From: Anaerorhabdus sp036637135
Lineage (GTDB): Bacteria > Bacillota_I > Bacilli_A > Erysipelotrichales > Erysipelotrichaceae
Length of the DNA stretch: 44,279 bases
NCBI RefSeq assembly: GCF_036637135.1
Contig: NZ_JAVWNC010000015.1
Location: forward strand, 1-44,279
Reading direction: 5' to 3'
A model generated the notes under the pieces. That model saw only the letters and a program-made list of their open reading frames with translations, had not been told where the DNA came from and did not search any database. Made by a program: the position numbers and the translations under genes. Below, piece after piece: positions 1-7,949 of the stretch. How positions within the stretch are numbered: the first letter of the stretch is position 1; every line of letters begins with the position of its first letter.

Positions 1-55
1 TACTGCAACCTGATAAAACAGTTATAAGAAGCATTACTACAAATAATAGTTTCAT
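1..55 (-). CDS. Lipoprotein, N-terminal fragment (cut by window edge)
   Basis: Only the first 18 codons are in the window. They read as a classic lipoprotein signal peptide: MK, a hydrophobic stretch (LLFVVMLLITV), then the lipobox LSGC followed by Ser. A good SD (TGGAGG, 61-66) sits 5-6 nt before the ATG at 55. The gene lies downstream of the ABC exporter operon on the same strand, separated by a hairpin at 172-207. The mature protein is outside the window, so no function can be given. Confidence 0.75.
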   Translation of the reverse strand, partial: MKLLFVVMLLITVLSGCS

Positions 56-171
56 AAAGACCTCCATTCATCATCCTAACAATACTAAGATTTATTTTTT
101 AAGCCAATTAATTATTTTGTATTAGATATATCTTATTTATACTATTAATAAATATCAATCAAACTAAAAAG

Positions 172-207
172 TAAAAATCATCTATTATGTAAATGGATGA
201 TTTTTTT
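172..207. terminator. Bidirectional hairpin terminator after the ABC exporter operon
   Basis: AATCATCTAT and ATGGATGATT form a stem of about 10 bp (one G-T pair) around a 7-nt loop. There are T-rich tracts on both sides, so it can work on either strand. It separates the small membrane protein gene from the lipoprotein gene. The rest of 56-279 holds no gene that I can see. Confidence 0.6.
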
Positions 208-279
208 AGGATGTTACGATAACTAAGAAAACTTATTGAACAATTTGATAAAATAATATTATTCTTGATTTATTTGTGA

Positions 280-576
280 TTATAGAAAATTTATAAATAG
301 TGTAACTGCAACAATTCCAATAATCATAAATGTCCAAATACTACTTATAATTGTGGATATCAAATTTAATATATTTCTACTTTCTTTATTCTTTACACAA
401 GAAAATGAAAGAATTAATCCTACTAGTACAAATACAATATTGAGTCCTGCCCATATAGTTCGTACCTCATCTATTAAATGAACTCCAAGTAAATTTGGAA
501 TAAAAGTTAAGAGGGGTAAAAGGCAAATTATAAGTGCTGTTTGACTTACTCCTATGTACTTTGTATTTTTCATCAT
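280..576 (-). CDS. Small hydrophobic membrane protein, fourth gene of the LanFEG-like operon
   Basis: This is a 98-residue protein with about three membrane segments (roughly residues 12-31, 41-61 and 71-96) and short polar linkers. The start at 576 is chosen because ATGA overlaps the stop of the upstream permease gene (stop 575-573) and a GAAAGGAGA SD precedes it. An in-frame extension to 711 lies inside the permease gene and is rejected. The tight coupling implies co-translation with the transporter. I do not recognise the family. An immunity accessory or transporter partner is a positional inference only. Confidence 0.7.
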   Translation of the reverse strand: MMKNTKYIGVSQTALIICLLPLLTFIPNLLGVHLIDEVRTIWAGLNIVFVLVGLILSFSCVKNKESRNILNLISTIISSIWTFMIIGIVAVTLFINFL

Positions 577-1337
577 CTCATCTCCTTTCTTCCAAATTTT
601 TTCATTGATAAAGTAAGCATGAATAGAAATAACAGAATTGCACATGGCAAGAATGGAAATAATTGGAACACACCTGTTGGATCTGAAGTTGTGAATGCAT
701 TTAGAGAGCATGATACTAAGTACCCACTATAGCAATAAGGATACGCTATCCAAAACGGTGTATTCGCCACTAAGACACCTGGTATAACGAGAAATAGATT
801 TAACCCAACTGATAGTAGCGCTTTTTCAAAAATAACTGTAATTGCCCACATGGTTGCGATACAAGGTAACATAGTGAGAAATAAACCTACACACCATTTA
901 ATTAAATACATAATGGGTAATACCTCAGTTATACCTGCACTTGTCGTAGCAAGAACACCCGCAACCACAAAGACCGCTAAGAACACAATGATTTCCATAA
1001 ATAAATAAAAAACAAGAACACAAAATTTAGCAAGCGATAGCATCGTACGATTAACTGGTAACGCAAGCATTTTTAAAATACCATTATTTCCAGTCTCACG
1101 CCCTGCAATCATGACACAAACTACAATCATACTAAAAGGTAATAAATAATAACTATAAACCAAAGCACTTTGAATGAACATAGCTGCCCAAGCATTCGTA
1201 TATTCTGGTGTCAAATAACGACTCAAATTCGCTACTCCTGATATCACAACCAATAATGGTGCAATGAAAATTAACGGAATTATCATTGAACGTTTTACTT
1301 TAGTGAATTCAATTTTAACTAATTCTATGAAGTTCAT
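573..1337 (-). CDS. ABC-2 type permease, lantibiotic immunity LanG/MutG-like
   Basis: The product has 254 residues and about six predicted membrane helices, with a cytoplasmic N-terminus and the loop AGRETGNNGILKMLALPVNR typical of ABC-2 permeases of the LanE/LanG group. With its sister permease and the ATPase it should form an exporter that removes antimicrobial peptides from the membrane, as in NisFEG or clostridial CprABC. SD AGGAGG lies 7 nt before ATG 1337; the gap to the upstream permease gene is 11 nt. The peptide substrate cannot be read from sequence. Confidence 0.8.
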   Translation of the reverse strand: MNFIELVKIEFTKVKRSMIIPLIFIAPLLVVISGVANLSRYLTPEYTNAWAAMFIQSALVYSYYLLPFSMIVVCVMIAGRETGNNGILKMLALPVNRTMLSLAKFCVLVFYLFMEIIVFLAVFVVAGVLATTSAGITEVLPIMYLIKWCVGLFLTMLPCIATMWAITVIFEKALLSVGLNLFLVIPGVLVANTPFWIAYPYCYSGYLVSCSLNAFTTSDPTGVFQLFPFLPCAILLFLFMLTLSMKKFGRKEMR

Positions 1338-1348
1338 ATACCTACCTC

Positions 1349-2074
1349 CTATTCATAACGAACATTCTTTGATGCATATAGTCCAGCAAAAAGAAAAACA
1401 AGGGATTCAACAATTGAAACAATGACTATCATGGTGTCAGGAATCGCAGACATGGCGACAGCTGGTTTTAACATAACCACAAAGGGATTTATCATCAACA
1501 ATTCAATGTTTGTGGTAGCCATAGCCATACCACTTAAAAACCCAGCAACTCCTATACCCAATGTAACCCACATATTTTCAAAACGAGATGATATAAAAAG
1601 CATAAATGATAGAACAGGCATTGACGTTATGAATGAATATAGTGCAAAACCACACAATACATTCAATTCAAATGCTCCTGTGGGTAACTCAGTAATACCA
1701 ATTTGAATAAGTGCTAAATTTTGAATACATATTGCAATAAAGAATGTAACAACAAGAATCATGAACTTACAGAAATACATCGAAGGTACACTAATTGGAA
1801 GCATATGCATCTTTTTAATTGCATTACCTTTGAATTCCATGTTGTAAATCATACAAGTTGCGACAATGATACCAAACATATTTAAAACCATGATCATTCC
1901 ATACAATTGTGTTAACAAAACATCCATGGGTGGTATTGGCAAATTAAGTAATGTCTGTTTTCTTACAATAAAATTAACAAAAGCATAAGCCGCTCCTAAT
2001 ATTCCAACCAATAGTAATACAGGAATAATACCCACTCTTTTTTCTTTACTTATTTCAATGAAGATATTCTTCAT
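1349..2074 (-). CDS. ABC-2 type permease, lantibiotic immunity LanE/MutE-like
   Basis: A 241-residue protein with about six membrane helices and the same plan as the adjacent permease: an N-terminal helix (residues 15-35), a pair around 55-80, and the conserved loop NMEFKGNAIKKMHMLPIS before the third helix. The start at 2074 overlaps the ATPase stop by four bases (ATGA), so the two are translationally coupled. It is likely the LanE-type half of the membrane channel. LanE versus LanG is assigned by gene order (ATPase, E, G) and is less certain than the family itself. Confidence 0.8.
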   Translation of the reverse strand: MKNIFIEISKEKRVGIIPVLLLVGILGAAYAFVNFIVRKQTLLNLPIPPMDVLLTQLYGMIMVLNMFGIIVATCMIYNMEFKGNAIKKMHMLPISVPSMYFCKFMILVVTFFIAICIQNLALIQIGITELPTGAFELNVLCGFALYSFITSMPVLSFMLFISSRFENMWVTLGIGVAGFLSGMAMATTNIELLMINPFVVMLKPAVAMSAIPDTMIVIVSIVESLVFLFAGLYASKNVRYE

Positions 2075-2835
2075 AATTTTGCCCTTTGTTTTCTATCTGT
2101 ATTATCTTTTTCAATCATCGATAGAAACAAGTTCTCTAAGTTATCAATAGGAAATCCATTTTCTAATGCTTTTTTAAGTAAATCATTTAAGCTCCCTTCA
2201 AATAACATACTGCCATGATTTAGTATACCTATATCATCTGCAATAAGTTCTATCTCTGATAACATATGGGAAGAAATTAAAATGGTACAATCATATAACT
2301 TTGGCAATGATTTTATTAAATTACGTATTTCATGAATTCCCGATGGATCTAGTCCATTAGTTGGTTCATCGAGAATAAGAATAGGCGGTTTTCCCAATAA
2401 CGCACCAGCCAATCCTAAACGTTGTTTCATACCCAATGAATACTTTTTAACAAGTCGATTACCAAATTCAGCTAATCCAACCATTTCTAAAGCATCTTCA
2501 ACAACTGATTTAGGTAATCCCAATATTTTCCTTATAATCTCCAAATTTTCTGAACCTGTTAAATTTGCATAAAATGAAGGTGATTCAATAAATGATCCGA
2601 CTTCCTTTAAAATTTGTATTCTTTCTTGAGGAAATTGTTTTCCATCAATGACAAAACTCCCTTTACTTGGTTCAGTCAATCCCAACAACATTTTCATCGT
2701 TGTGGATTTCCCTGCTCCATTTGGTCCCAAAAAACCATAGATACTTCCTTTCTTTATGTGCAACGAAACCTTGTTAACGGCAATAAATTTTTTGTAACGT
2801 TTTGTTAGATGTTCTGTTTGGATAATGTAGTTCAT
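2071..2835 (-). CDS. ABC transporter ATP-binding protein, LanF/BcrA-like
   Basis: A complete 254-residue ABC ATPase: Walker A GPNGAGKST near residue 38, signature YSLGMKQR, Walker B LILDEPTNGLDPSG and the switch histidine in LISSHMLSE. The degenerate signature (SLGMKQR) is usual in the BcrA/NisF group of bacitracin and lantibiotic self-protection exporters. The SD AAAGGAGG lies 7 nt before ATG 2835. It heads a four-gene coupled operon and faces a two-component system across a 146-bp region, the common layout of peptide-sensing resistance modules. Confidence 0.9.
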   Translation of the reverse strand: MNYIIQTEHLTKRYKKFIAVNKVSLHIKKGSIYGFLGPNGAGKSTTMKMLLGLTEPSKGSFVIDGKQFPQERIQILKEVGSFIESPSFYANLTGSENLEIIRKILGLPKSVVEDALEMVGLAEFGNRLVKKYSLGMKQRLGLAGALLGKPPILILDEPTNGLDPSGIHEIRNLIKSLPKLYDCTILISSHMLSEIELIADDIGILNHGSMLFEGSLNDLLKKALENGFPIDNLENLFLSMIEKDNTDRKQRAKL

Positions 2836-2874
2836 ACATCTACCTCCTTTGTTAATTCCATATTAATCGACCAA

Positions 2875-2919
2875 CCTTACTGCAACATTCTTGTAACCTT
2901 ACATCTTCCTTACATTGAC
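2875..2919. promoter_or_regulatory. Four 11-bp units in tandem, probable response-regulator binding region
   Basis: On the plus strand ccttac occurs at 2875, 2897 and 2908, spacings of 22 and 11 bp. The slot at 2886 (cattct) is a degenerate copy, so the stretch reads as four 11-bp units. TGTAACCTTACA (2892-2903) is also a near-perfect inverted repeat. OmpR-family regulators commonly bind direct repeats one helical turn apart. The array lies between the divergent exporter operon and regulator genes. A TATAAT at 2952-2957 precedes the regulator gene without a good -35, which suits an activated promoter. Confidence 0.55.
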
Positions 2920-2981
2920 TATAGAAACAAGGAATTTAAAAAAACCTGCGTTATAATAGGATTAACACAGGGGGATTCACT

Positions 2982-3686
2982 ATGAATATCGATTATCTCA
3001 AGAACAAACGAATATTACTTGTAGACGATGAAGTAACACTTTTAGATATGATTCTATCTATCCTCAAAGACGATGGTTTTAAAAATTTAGCAATCGCTCA
3101 TACCGTAGAAGAAGCTCTACTTGTGGCGGATAAGTTTCATCCAGAAATAGCTATATTGGATGTTATGTTACCTGATGGCAATGGGTTTGATTTAATGAAT
3201 CTTCTTAGAGAAAATGATAACTATCCTATTTTATTCTTGACCGCAAAAGGCGAAGATGACGATAGACTTAAAGGATTGGGACTAGGTGCTGATGATTATA
3301 TTGTCAAACCCTTTTTGCCTAAAGAACTTACTTTCCGTATCATCGCAATTTTAAGAAGAACTTATAAGATGGATAATCCACTCGTTCAGCTATCACATAG
3401 TCAAATTGATTTCGCTCGTGCCGAAGTTATAAAAAACGACAATCATTTACCACTAACCGCTAAGGAACATGAATTGTTAACTATTCTCTATCGAAATGCT
3501 GGTCGCATTGTAACAATTGATGCTTTGTGTGAAGCTGCTTGGGGTGATAATCCTTTTGGATATGAGAATTCACTCATGGCTCATATCCGACGTATTCGAG
3601 AAAAAATTGAATTAGACCCTTCTCATCCACAATCACTTGTGACCATTAAAGGTCTTGGCTATAAATTAATTGTGGAGGTTCAATAA
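2982..3686 (+). CDS. OmpR-family response regulator
   Basis: A 234-residue two-domain regulator. The receiver domain (1-120) has the acidic pair in LLVDDE, the phosphoacceptor Asp in AILDVMLPDG (about residue 60), Thr in FLTAKG and Lys in IVKPF. The C-terminal winged helix (about 130-232) ends in the conserved TIKGLGYKL. SD GGGGG lies shortly before ATG 2982. It is followed without a gap by the kinase gene and is transcribed away from the ABC exporter it presumably controls. It resembles regulators of the NisR/CprR type. Confidence 0.92.
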   Translation: MNIDYLKNKRILLVDDEVTLLDMILSILKDDGFKNLAIAHTVEEALLVADKFHPEIAILDVMLPDGNGFDLMNLLRENDNYPILFLTAKGEDDDRLKGLGLGADDYIVKPFLPKELTFRIIAILRRTYKMDNPLVQLSHSQIDFARAEVIKNDNHLPLTAKEHELLTILYRNAGRIVTIDALCEAAWGDNPFGYENSLMAHIRRIREKIELDPSHPQSLVTIKGLGYKLIVEVQ

Positions 3687-5072
3687 ATGAAAAGCATACT
3701 AAAATTAACTCGTCGTTTTGTGAGCATCATGATTACAAGTATTCTTCTACTTGTCTTATTGAATTTTCTTATTCTCGCTCTATTTGTAAACAAACCATCT
3801 CCTTATGGAAGTCCTTGGAATACGGCTATTGAAGTTGCGAATGATTTAAAAATAGAGAATCATTATTATTCCTTATCTGATGATCTATTAAATAAATTAC
3901 ATAAGCTGAATATTTGGGCTATGCTTATTGAAAATGATACTCAGGAAGTTATTTGGAGTACCGACAATTTGCCACTAAATATTCCAAAACAATATTCGCT
4001 AAGTGATATTTCTAATCTTACTCGTGGTTATATTAAAGATTACCCAACATTTACAGCTAATGCTGAAAATGGCTTATTGGTTTTGGGTTACCCTAAAGAT
4101 AGTTTTTGGAAACACACTCGAGCTACATGGGATTATCAACTAATCGCAAACTCACCTATCATTGTACTTGGTATCTTGGGTGCAAACCTTGTTCTTGTCC
4201 TTCTTATTTATCTTGTTGTCAATGCTCGACTTCTTCGTTCGATTAAACCTATCGCTAATGGCATTCAATACCTACCTACAGGAATGCCTGTTCATATTAA
4301 TGAAAATGGTCTTCTTTGTGATCTTGCAAAGAATATCAACGCATCTTCGACCACCATACAAGTACAAAAAGAAGAGTTAAAAAAGAAAGACACAGCAAGA
4401 GCAAATTGGATTGCAGGTGTCTCTCATGATATTAGAACTCCTTTGTCAATGGTTATGGGGTATGCGGGTCAATTAGCAGAATCACAAACGATAACAGAAG
4501 ATGAACGAAATAAAGCACTGATCATTGTTAAACAAAGTGAAAGAATGAAAAATCTAATTCAGGACCTTAATTTGGCATCAAAACTTGAATATAACATGCA
4601 ACCCATTCATCTTGCTACTGAGAATTGTGTAGTAGTTCTACGACAAATCGTAGTAGATTTTATGAACACGAACCTACCAAATGAATATCAAGTAAAATGG
4701 TTAACTGATGAATCCCTTATATCTCCAGTCAACATTGATAAAGATTTAGTAAAGCGTGCAGTTATTAATATTATGCAAAACTGCGTTTTGCATAATGACA
4801 CTGGATGTACTATTTATGTTTCCATCAAAAATGAAAAAAATGAATGTATTATCACAATTGAAGATGATGGCATTGGTGTTACTAATGAAAAAATATTAGA
4901 TTTAAATTCTATTCAACATTATATGGTTTGTGATAGCAACACTATCGAACAACGTCATGGATTAGGCTTATTAATCGTTAAACAAATTATGAATGCCCAT
5001 CTTGGTAATATCACCATTAATCATAGTTCCTATGGAGGATTCAAAGTTGTGTTATCCCTTCTATTACTATAA
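3687..5072 (+). CDS. Sensor histidine kinase, peptide-resistance type
   Basis: A 461-residue kinase: helix at about 12-33, an extracellular domain (35-150), a second helix (about 153-178), a linker, then HisKA with GVSHDIRTPLS (His near residue 245), N box NIMQNCVLHN, G1 EDDGIG and G2 HGLGLLIVKQI. The N-box Asn is present, so an active kinase is expected. The sizeable extracellular domain suits direct detection of a peptide, unlike the small loop of BceS. The start abuts the regulator stop, with GGAGG 8 nt upstream. It is probably the sensor for the divergent exporter. Confidence 0.9.
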   Translation: MKSILKLTRRFVSIMITSILLLVLLNFLILALFVNKPSPYGSPWNTAIEVANDLKIENHYYSLSDDLLNKLHKLNIWAMLIENDTQEVIWSTDNLPLNIPKQYSLSDISNLTRGYIKDYPTFTANAENGLLVLGYPKDSFWKHTRATWDYQLIANSPIIVLGILGANLVLVLLIYLVVNARLLRSIKPIANGIQYLPTGMPVHINENGLLCDLAKNINASSTTIQVQKEELKKKDTARANWIAGVSHDIRTPLSMVMGYAGQLAESQTITEDERNKALIIVKQSERMKNLIQDLNLASKLEYNMQPIHLATENCVVVLRQIVVDFMNTNLPNEYQVKWLTDESLISPVNIDKDLVKRAVINIMQNCVLHNDTGCTIYVSIKNEKNECIITIEDDGIGVTNEKILDLNSIQHYMVCDSNTIEQRHGLGLLIVKQIMNAHLGNITINHSSYGGFKVVLSLLLL

Positions 5073-5143
5073 ATTAAACAAAGAGTTGAGTGTTCTTCAT
5101 TTTACCAATTTAACTTAATAATCTACGCTTTGAATAATTCATC

Positions 5144-5172
5144 TTGACAAAAGGTTAGGATATTAATATCCT
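5144..5172 (+). promoter_or_regulatory. Promoter of the folT transcript
   Basis: TTGACA (5144-5149), a 17-bp spacer, then TATCCT (5167-5172). The predicted transcript would start near 5179, a few bases before the THF aptamer, so this promoter and the riboswitch fit together. Confidence 0.55.
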
Positions 5173-5184
5173 TTAGTTAGTTAC

Positions 5185-5250
5185 TTGGTTGTGCGTTAAG
5201 TGCTAGTGCTTGGGAAGCATTGGACGAAAAGGAAACTTGCGGTACAACTA
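5185..5250 (+). ncRNA. THF (tetrahydrofolate) riboswitch aptamer
   Basis: The sequence carries the family's conserved blocks in order: GCGTTAAGTG (5193-5202), ACGAAA (5224-5229) and GCGGT (5239-5243). A P1 helix closes it (GGTTGT at 5187-5192 with ACAAC at 5244-5248). THF-I riboswitches bind reduced folates and usually sit before folT or folate synthesis genes; here the next gene is folT. Binding is expected to lower FolT production when folate is plentiful. Confidence 0.9.
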
Positions 5251-5255
5251 TAGTC

Positions 5256-5311
5256 CCACATCTGTGAACTGAGTCTTCTTACTCACACATTGTGGAGGAA
5301 GGAGACTTTTT
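5256..5311 (+). promoter_or_regulatory. THF riboswitch expression platform masking the folT SD
   Basis: Two competing folds are visible. One pairs AGTCTTCTT (5272-5280) with AAGGAGACT (5299-5307), burying the AAGGAG SD of folT and ending in a short T run just before the ATG. The other pairs CCACA (5256-5260) with TGTGG (5291-5295) and TGTGA (5263-5267) with TCACA (5283-5287), which traps AGTCTTCTT and frees the SD. Control could be translational, by termination, or both. Confidence 0.6.
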
Positions 5312-5872
5312 ATGTTCAAAAAATCAGCTCAAAATCTAAAATCAATTAAGTATCTTGCTATTATGGCAGTTTTCATCGCCCTTAAGGTTATTATGGCGGG
5401 TGTTTTCATTCCCGTAGGGGAAAATCTGAGAATTTCATTTTCGTTTCTTATCATCGCTGTAGAGGCTTGTATCATTGGACCTATCCCTGGTCTTGTGAGT
5501 GGTTTCATCACTGATTTGATTGGCTTTATGTTATTTCCATTTGGTGCTTTTTTCCCAGGATATATTTTAAGTGCCATGCTAAACTGCTTTATCTATGCAG
5601 TCTTCTTATATGACACTCGTATTTCAATCACAAAATTATTTCTATCCAAAACCATCGTATCTTATTTCTGTAATGTACTACTTGGCTCATTATGGAGTTC
5701 AATGTTGTACTCAAAAGGATTTATTTTCTATGCCACTGCCAGTGTAGTAAAAAATACGATACTACTTCCAATTGAAGTAATACTTTTAGTTATTGTATTC
5801 AAACTATTACTACCTTACCTACAAAAAAAGAACCTTGTACCTGTACAAGATTCTAAAATGCCACTTATTTAA
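5312..5872 (+). CDS. folT: Folate ECF transporter S component FolT
   Basis: A 186-residue integral membrane protein with about six helices and the ECF S-component pattern: KSIKYLAIMAVFIALKVIM at the N-terminus (the region that contacts the T component), then GENLRISFSFL and the FPFGAFFPGY stretch typical of FolT. Together with the ECF energising module, which is not in this window, it imports folates. The THF riboswitch directly upstream fixes the substrate well. SD AAGGAG lies 7 nt before the ATG. The 3' end overlaps the convergent CapA-like gene by 8 bp and contains that gene's terminator. Confidence 0.92.
   Translation: MFKKSAQNLKSIKYLAIMAVFIALKVIMAGVFIPVGENLRISFSFLIIAVEACIIGPIPGLVSGFITDLIGFMLFPFGAFFPGYILSAMLNCFIYAVFLYDTRISITKLFLSKTIVSYFCNVLLGSLWSSMLYSKGFIFYATASVVKNTILLPIEVILLVIVFKLLLPYLQKKNLVPVQDSKMPLI
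5823..5853 (-). terminator. Terminator of the CapA-like gene, embedded in the folT coding end
   Basis: On the minus strand GAATCTTGTAC pairs with GTACAAGGTTC (10-11 bp, one G-T pair, very small loop) and is followed by seven T. It lies 12 bp past the CapA-like stop and entirely inside the last codons of folT, so one stretch serves as folT coding sequence and as the opposite gene's terminator. Confidence 0.7.
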
Positions 5873-6983
5873 TTCCACCAATACGAATTGAATCATCTAG
5901 CATTGTAATAACGGCACTATACTCTTCATAAATGCTTTCTTTGTTTTCTAAACCATCGGTAATTTCTTCAAATAGAATTACTTTTGTTGGATTTGATTCA
6001 CTATATATTAAGTCAGCTTTTGGTTGACTTTTTTCTATTGTTACAACACCATCTACAACTGTCTTTTGAACATAAATACTTCCAATCATTCCTATGCTTG
6101 CATCCAAATCATCTTCATCTGTAATTAGGTTACCTAAAGAGTAATAAACAATTGTATCATCAATCCATTCAATCGGTTGAATACTTCCTGTACCTGTCCC
6201 TACGATCACATCAGCACCAGAATCAGCTAATAACTTCGCAACACGATGTTGTTCATTTGTTACTTCGAATGAATCTACATCTTGCCAATCAAGATACACT
6301 AACACGATATCCACTTGGCTTCTTAATTTTGTAATATCTTCCATCGCTTTTTGATCATTATATATGTCTAAAACAAATGGTTTCGTTATTGCATATTCCG
6401 TAACATTTTCCGGCATAGTATAAGATAGTAATCCAAATGTTATTCCATTCTTATCATAAATATTAGTCGTTGCTTGATCACTTGAACGACTACCAGAAAC
6501 ATACAATGTTTGATTGTTCCAATAAGTATGTGAATCCAATAATTGTGTTTCACCTAACGCTAATTGATCCGCTGATGCAATTGACACCATTGAATAACCA
6601 ATACTTGTTAATGTATCCACAAATGTTGTCGGAACACCTTCGCCTTTGTAATCTTTCACAACTGAATCATCAAGTTGAAATATAGCTACATCATTATTAC
6701 TTACTGCAGGTTCAATGTTTTCAATTAAAGGATAGAAATCTTGTACTCCATCAATTGTATATTCAGCTATGATTTCATCATCTATGTTTATTTTTCCACT
6801 AAAGAATACACTTGCACTGTAATTACTTACAACCGGTGGTTTTGTTTTCTCAATAACTTCTTCTTTTTGTTTTTGATTAAATGTATTAATCAATATTAAC
6901 AAAACAACACTAACGGCGATAATGCAAAATACAATTGTTAAAACAAGTGCAACAATTTCTTTTTCTAACTTTTTATTTTTCAT
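5865..6983 (-). CDS. Membrane-anchored CapA/PGA_cap-like protein lacking metal ligands (probable pseudoenzyme)
   Basis: A 372-residue protein with an N-terminal helix (about 11-33) and an extracellular domain of the CapA/YwtB metallophosphatase fold. The C-terminal hallmark VTNEQHRVAKLLADSGADVI followed by VYYSLGNL is clear. The usual metal-binding motifs are replaced: GD becomes GK (FFSGKINI), NLE becomes QLD, NNH becomes SAD (SIASADQL), the WGxE block becomes LDWQD, and GHHPH becomes GTGTG. I infer a non-catalytic structural or binding role at the cell surface. It is monocistronic, between folT (convergent) and a PHP gene. SD is GGGGTGAT. Confidence 0.8.
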   Translation of the reverse strand: MKNKKLEKEIVALVLTIVFCIIAVSVVLLILINTFNQKQKEEVIEKTKPPVVSNYSASVFFSGKINIDDEIIAEYTIDGVQDFYPLIENIEPAVSNNDVAIFQLDDSVVKDYKGEGVPTTFVDTLTSIGYSMVSIASADQLALGETQLLDSHTYWNNQTLYVSGSRSSDQATTNIYDKNGITFGLLSYTMPENVTEYAITKPFVLDIYNDQKAMEDITKLRSQVDIVLVYLDWQDVDSFEVTNEQHRVAKLLADSGADVIVGTGTGSIQPIEWIDDTIVYYSLGNLITDEDDLDASIGMIGSIYVQKTVVDGVVTIEKSQPKADLIYSESNPTKVILFEEITDGLENKESIYEEYSAVITMLDDSIRIGGIK

Positions 6984-7012
6984 AATATCACCCCAATTTC
7001 ATTATACACAAT

Positions 7013-7891
7013 TTAACCTTGTTTTTCCTTAATTCTTCTTTTCAAATCTTCAACGATATGAGCACAATCCCCCTCATACCCCGTATCGCCCAGTTGAATA
7101 TTGGGTTTTGTTTTACCATGGAAATCACTTCCAACAGTCATGCATAAATTCTTTTCTTCACATAAAGCTTTATAGAACCTTGCATCTTCTTGATTATGAT
7201 AGGAACAATATGCTTCAAATCCATCTATATTCGATTCTATCAGTGCATCAATAAGTATTTTTTCTCTACCTATTGTTACTTTAGGATGCGCACAAATCGC
7301 AACACCTTTAAGTCGATGTATCATCGCTATGATATCACGATAATCCGGTAACATCATTTCAACATATCCCCACTTACCAATCGCAAGATGATCCCAATAA
7401 AAATTCGCTATAGGACTCTTACTTTTCTCACCTGTTTGATAAATTTCCAATTCAGGATGTTGTACATCTTCAAGAAGGACTTGCTCTATTTCAACATTGG
7501 TATAAGGATATCCCCCATGAGTTAATGCTTGAATTTTATTAACATCTAATTTACATTGAAATCGCTCTTCGATTAATTTTAATCTTATTTCTGCAATACG
7601 ATCTAATTCTTTAACATATGCTTGTTTCAAATCATGGATTTCTTGATTATTAAGATCCATTCCATAGGCTGTTAAGTGAATGATTGCATCCAAGCAGAAA
7701 CAATCAATTTCAATGCCTGATATAATTTCTATTTCATTTTGTTTTTGAGCTTCCAATGATCCTTCATATGTATTATGATCACATATCGCTAAAACATCAA
7801 TTTGAGCTTTATTCGCTCTTTGTAAAATATCTTCTACGCTTTGAGTACTATCAAAGCTATAAAAAGAATGACAATGCAAATCACATTTCAT
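7013..7891 (-). CDS. PHP-domain metal-dependent phosphoesterase
   Basis: A 292-residue PHP protein with all expected ligand motifs: LHCHSFYS at the N-terminus, ICDHN near residue 40, GIEID near 60, CAHPK and VGSDFHGK towards the C-terminus. The family includes nucleotide and nucleoside-bisphosphate phosphatases (TrpH/YciV) and polymerase-associated domains; this length suits the TrpH-like group, but the substrate is not readable. The start is set at 7891, where HCHS follows three residues later and GGTGGTGAT precedes; an upstream in-frame extension to 7933 has no support. It is divergent from yggS. Confidence 0.85.
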   Translation of the reverse strand: MKCDLHCHSFYSFDSTQSVEDILQRANKAQIDVLAICDHNTYEGSLEAQKQNEIEIISGIEIDCFCLDAIIHLTAYGMDLNNQEIHDLKQAYVKELDRIAEIRLKLIEERFQCKLDVNKIQALTHGGYPYTNVEIEQVLLEDVQHPELEIYQTGEKSKSPIANFYWDHLAIGKWGYVEMMLPDYRDIIAMIHRLKGVAICAHPKVTIGREKILIDALIESNIDGFEAYCSYHNQEDARFYKALCEEKNLCMTVGSDFHGKTKPNIQLGDTGYEGDCAHIVEDLKRRIKEKQG

Positions 7892-7949
7892 GAGTATCAC
7901 CACCGTGTTAATTATAACATATTCATGATACAATTGGGTGGGTGATACA

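Noticed and set aside
577..711. N-terminal extension of the small membrane protein to ATG 711
   Set aside because: It runs out of frame through the permease gene, has no SD, and the ATGA overlap at 576 gives a much better start.
541..732. Plus-strand open frame of 63 codons
   Set aside because: It lies antisense to the LanG-like permease and the small membrane protein gene, has no SD and shows no recognisable protein pattern.
1422..1706. Plus-strand open frame of 94 codons
   Set aside because: It is antisense to the LanE-like permease and is explained by the reverse complement of hydrophobic codons.
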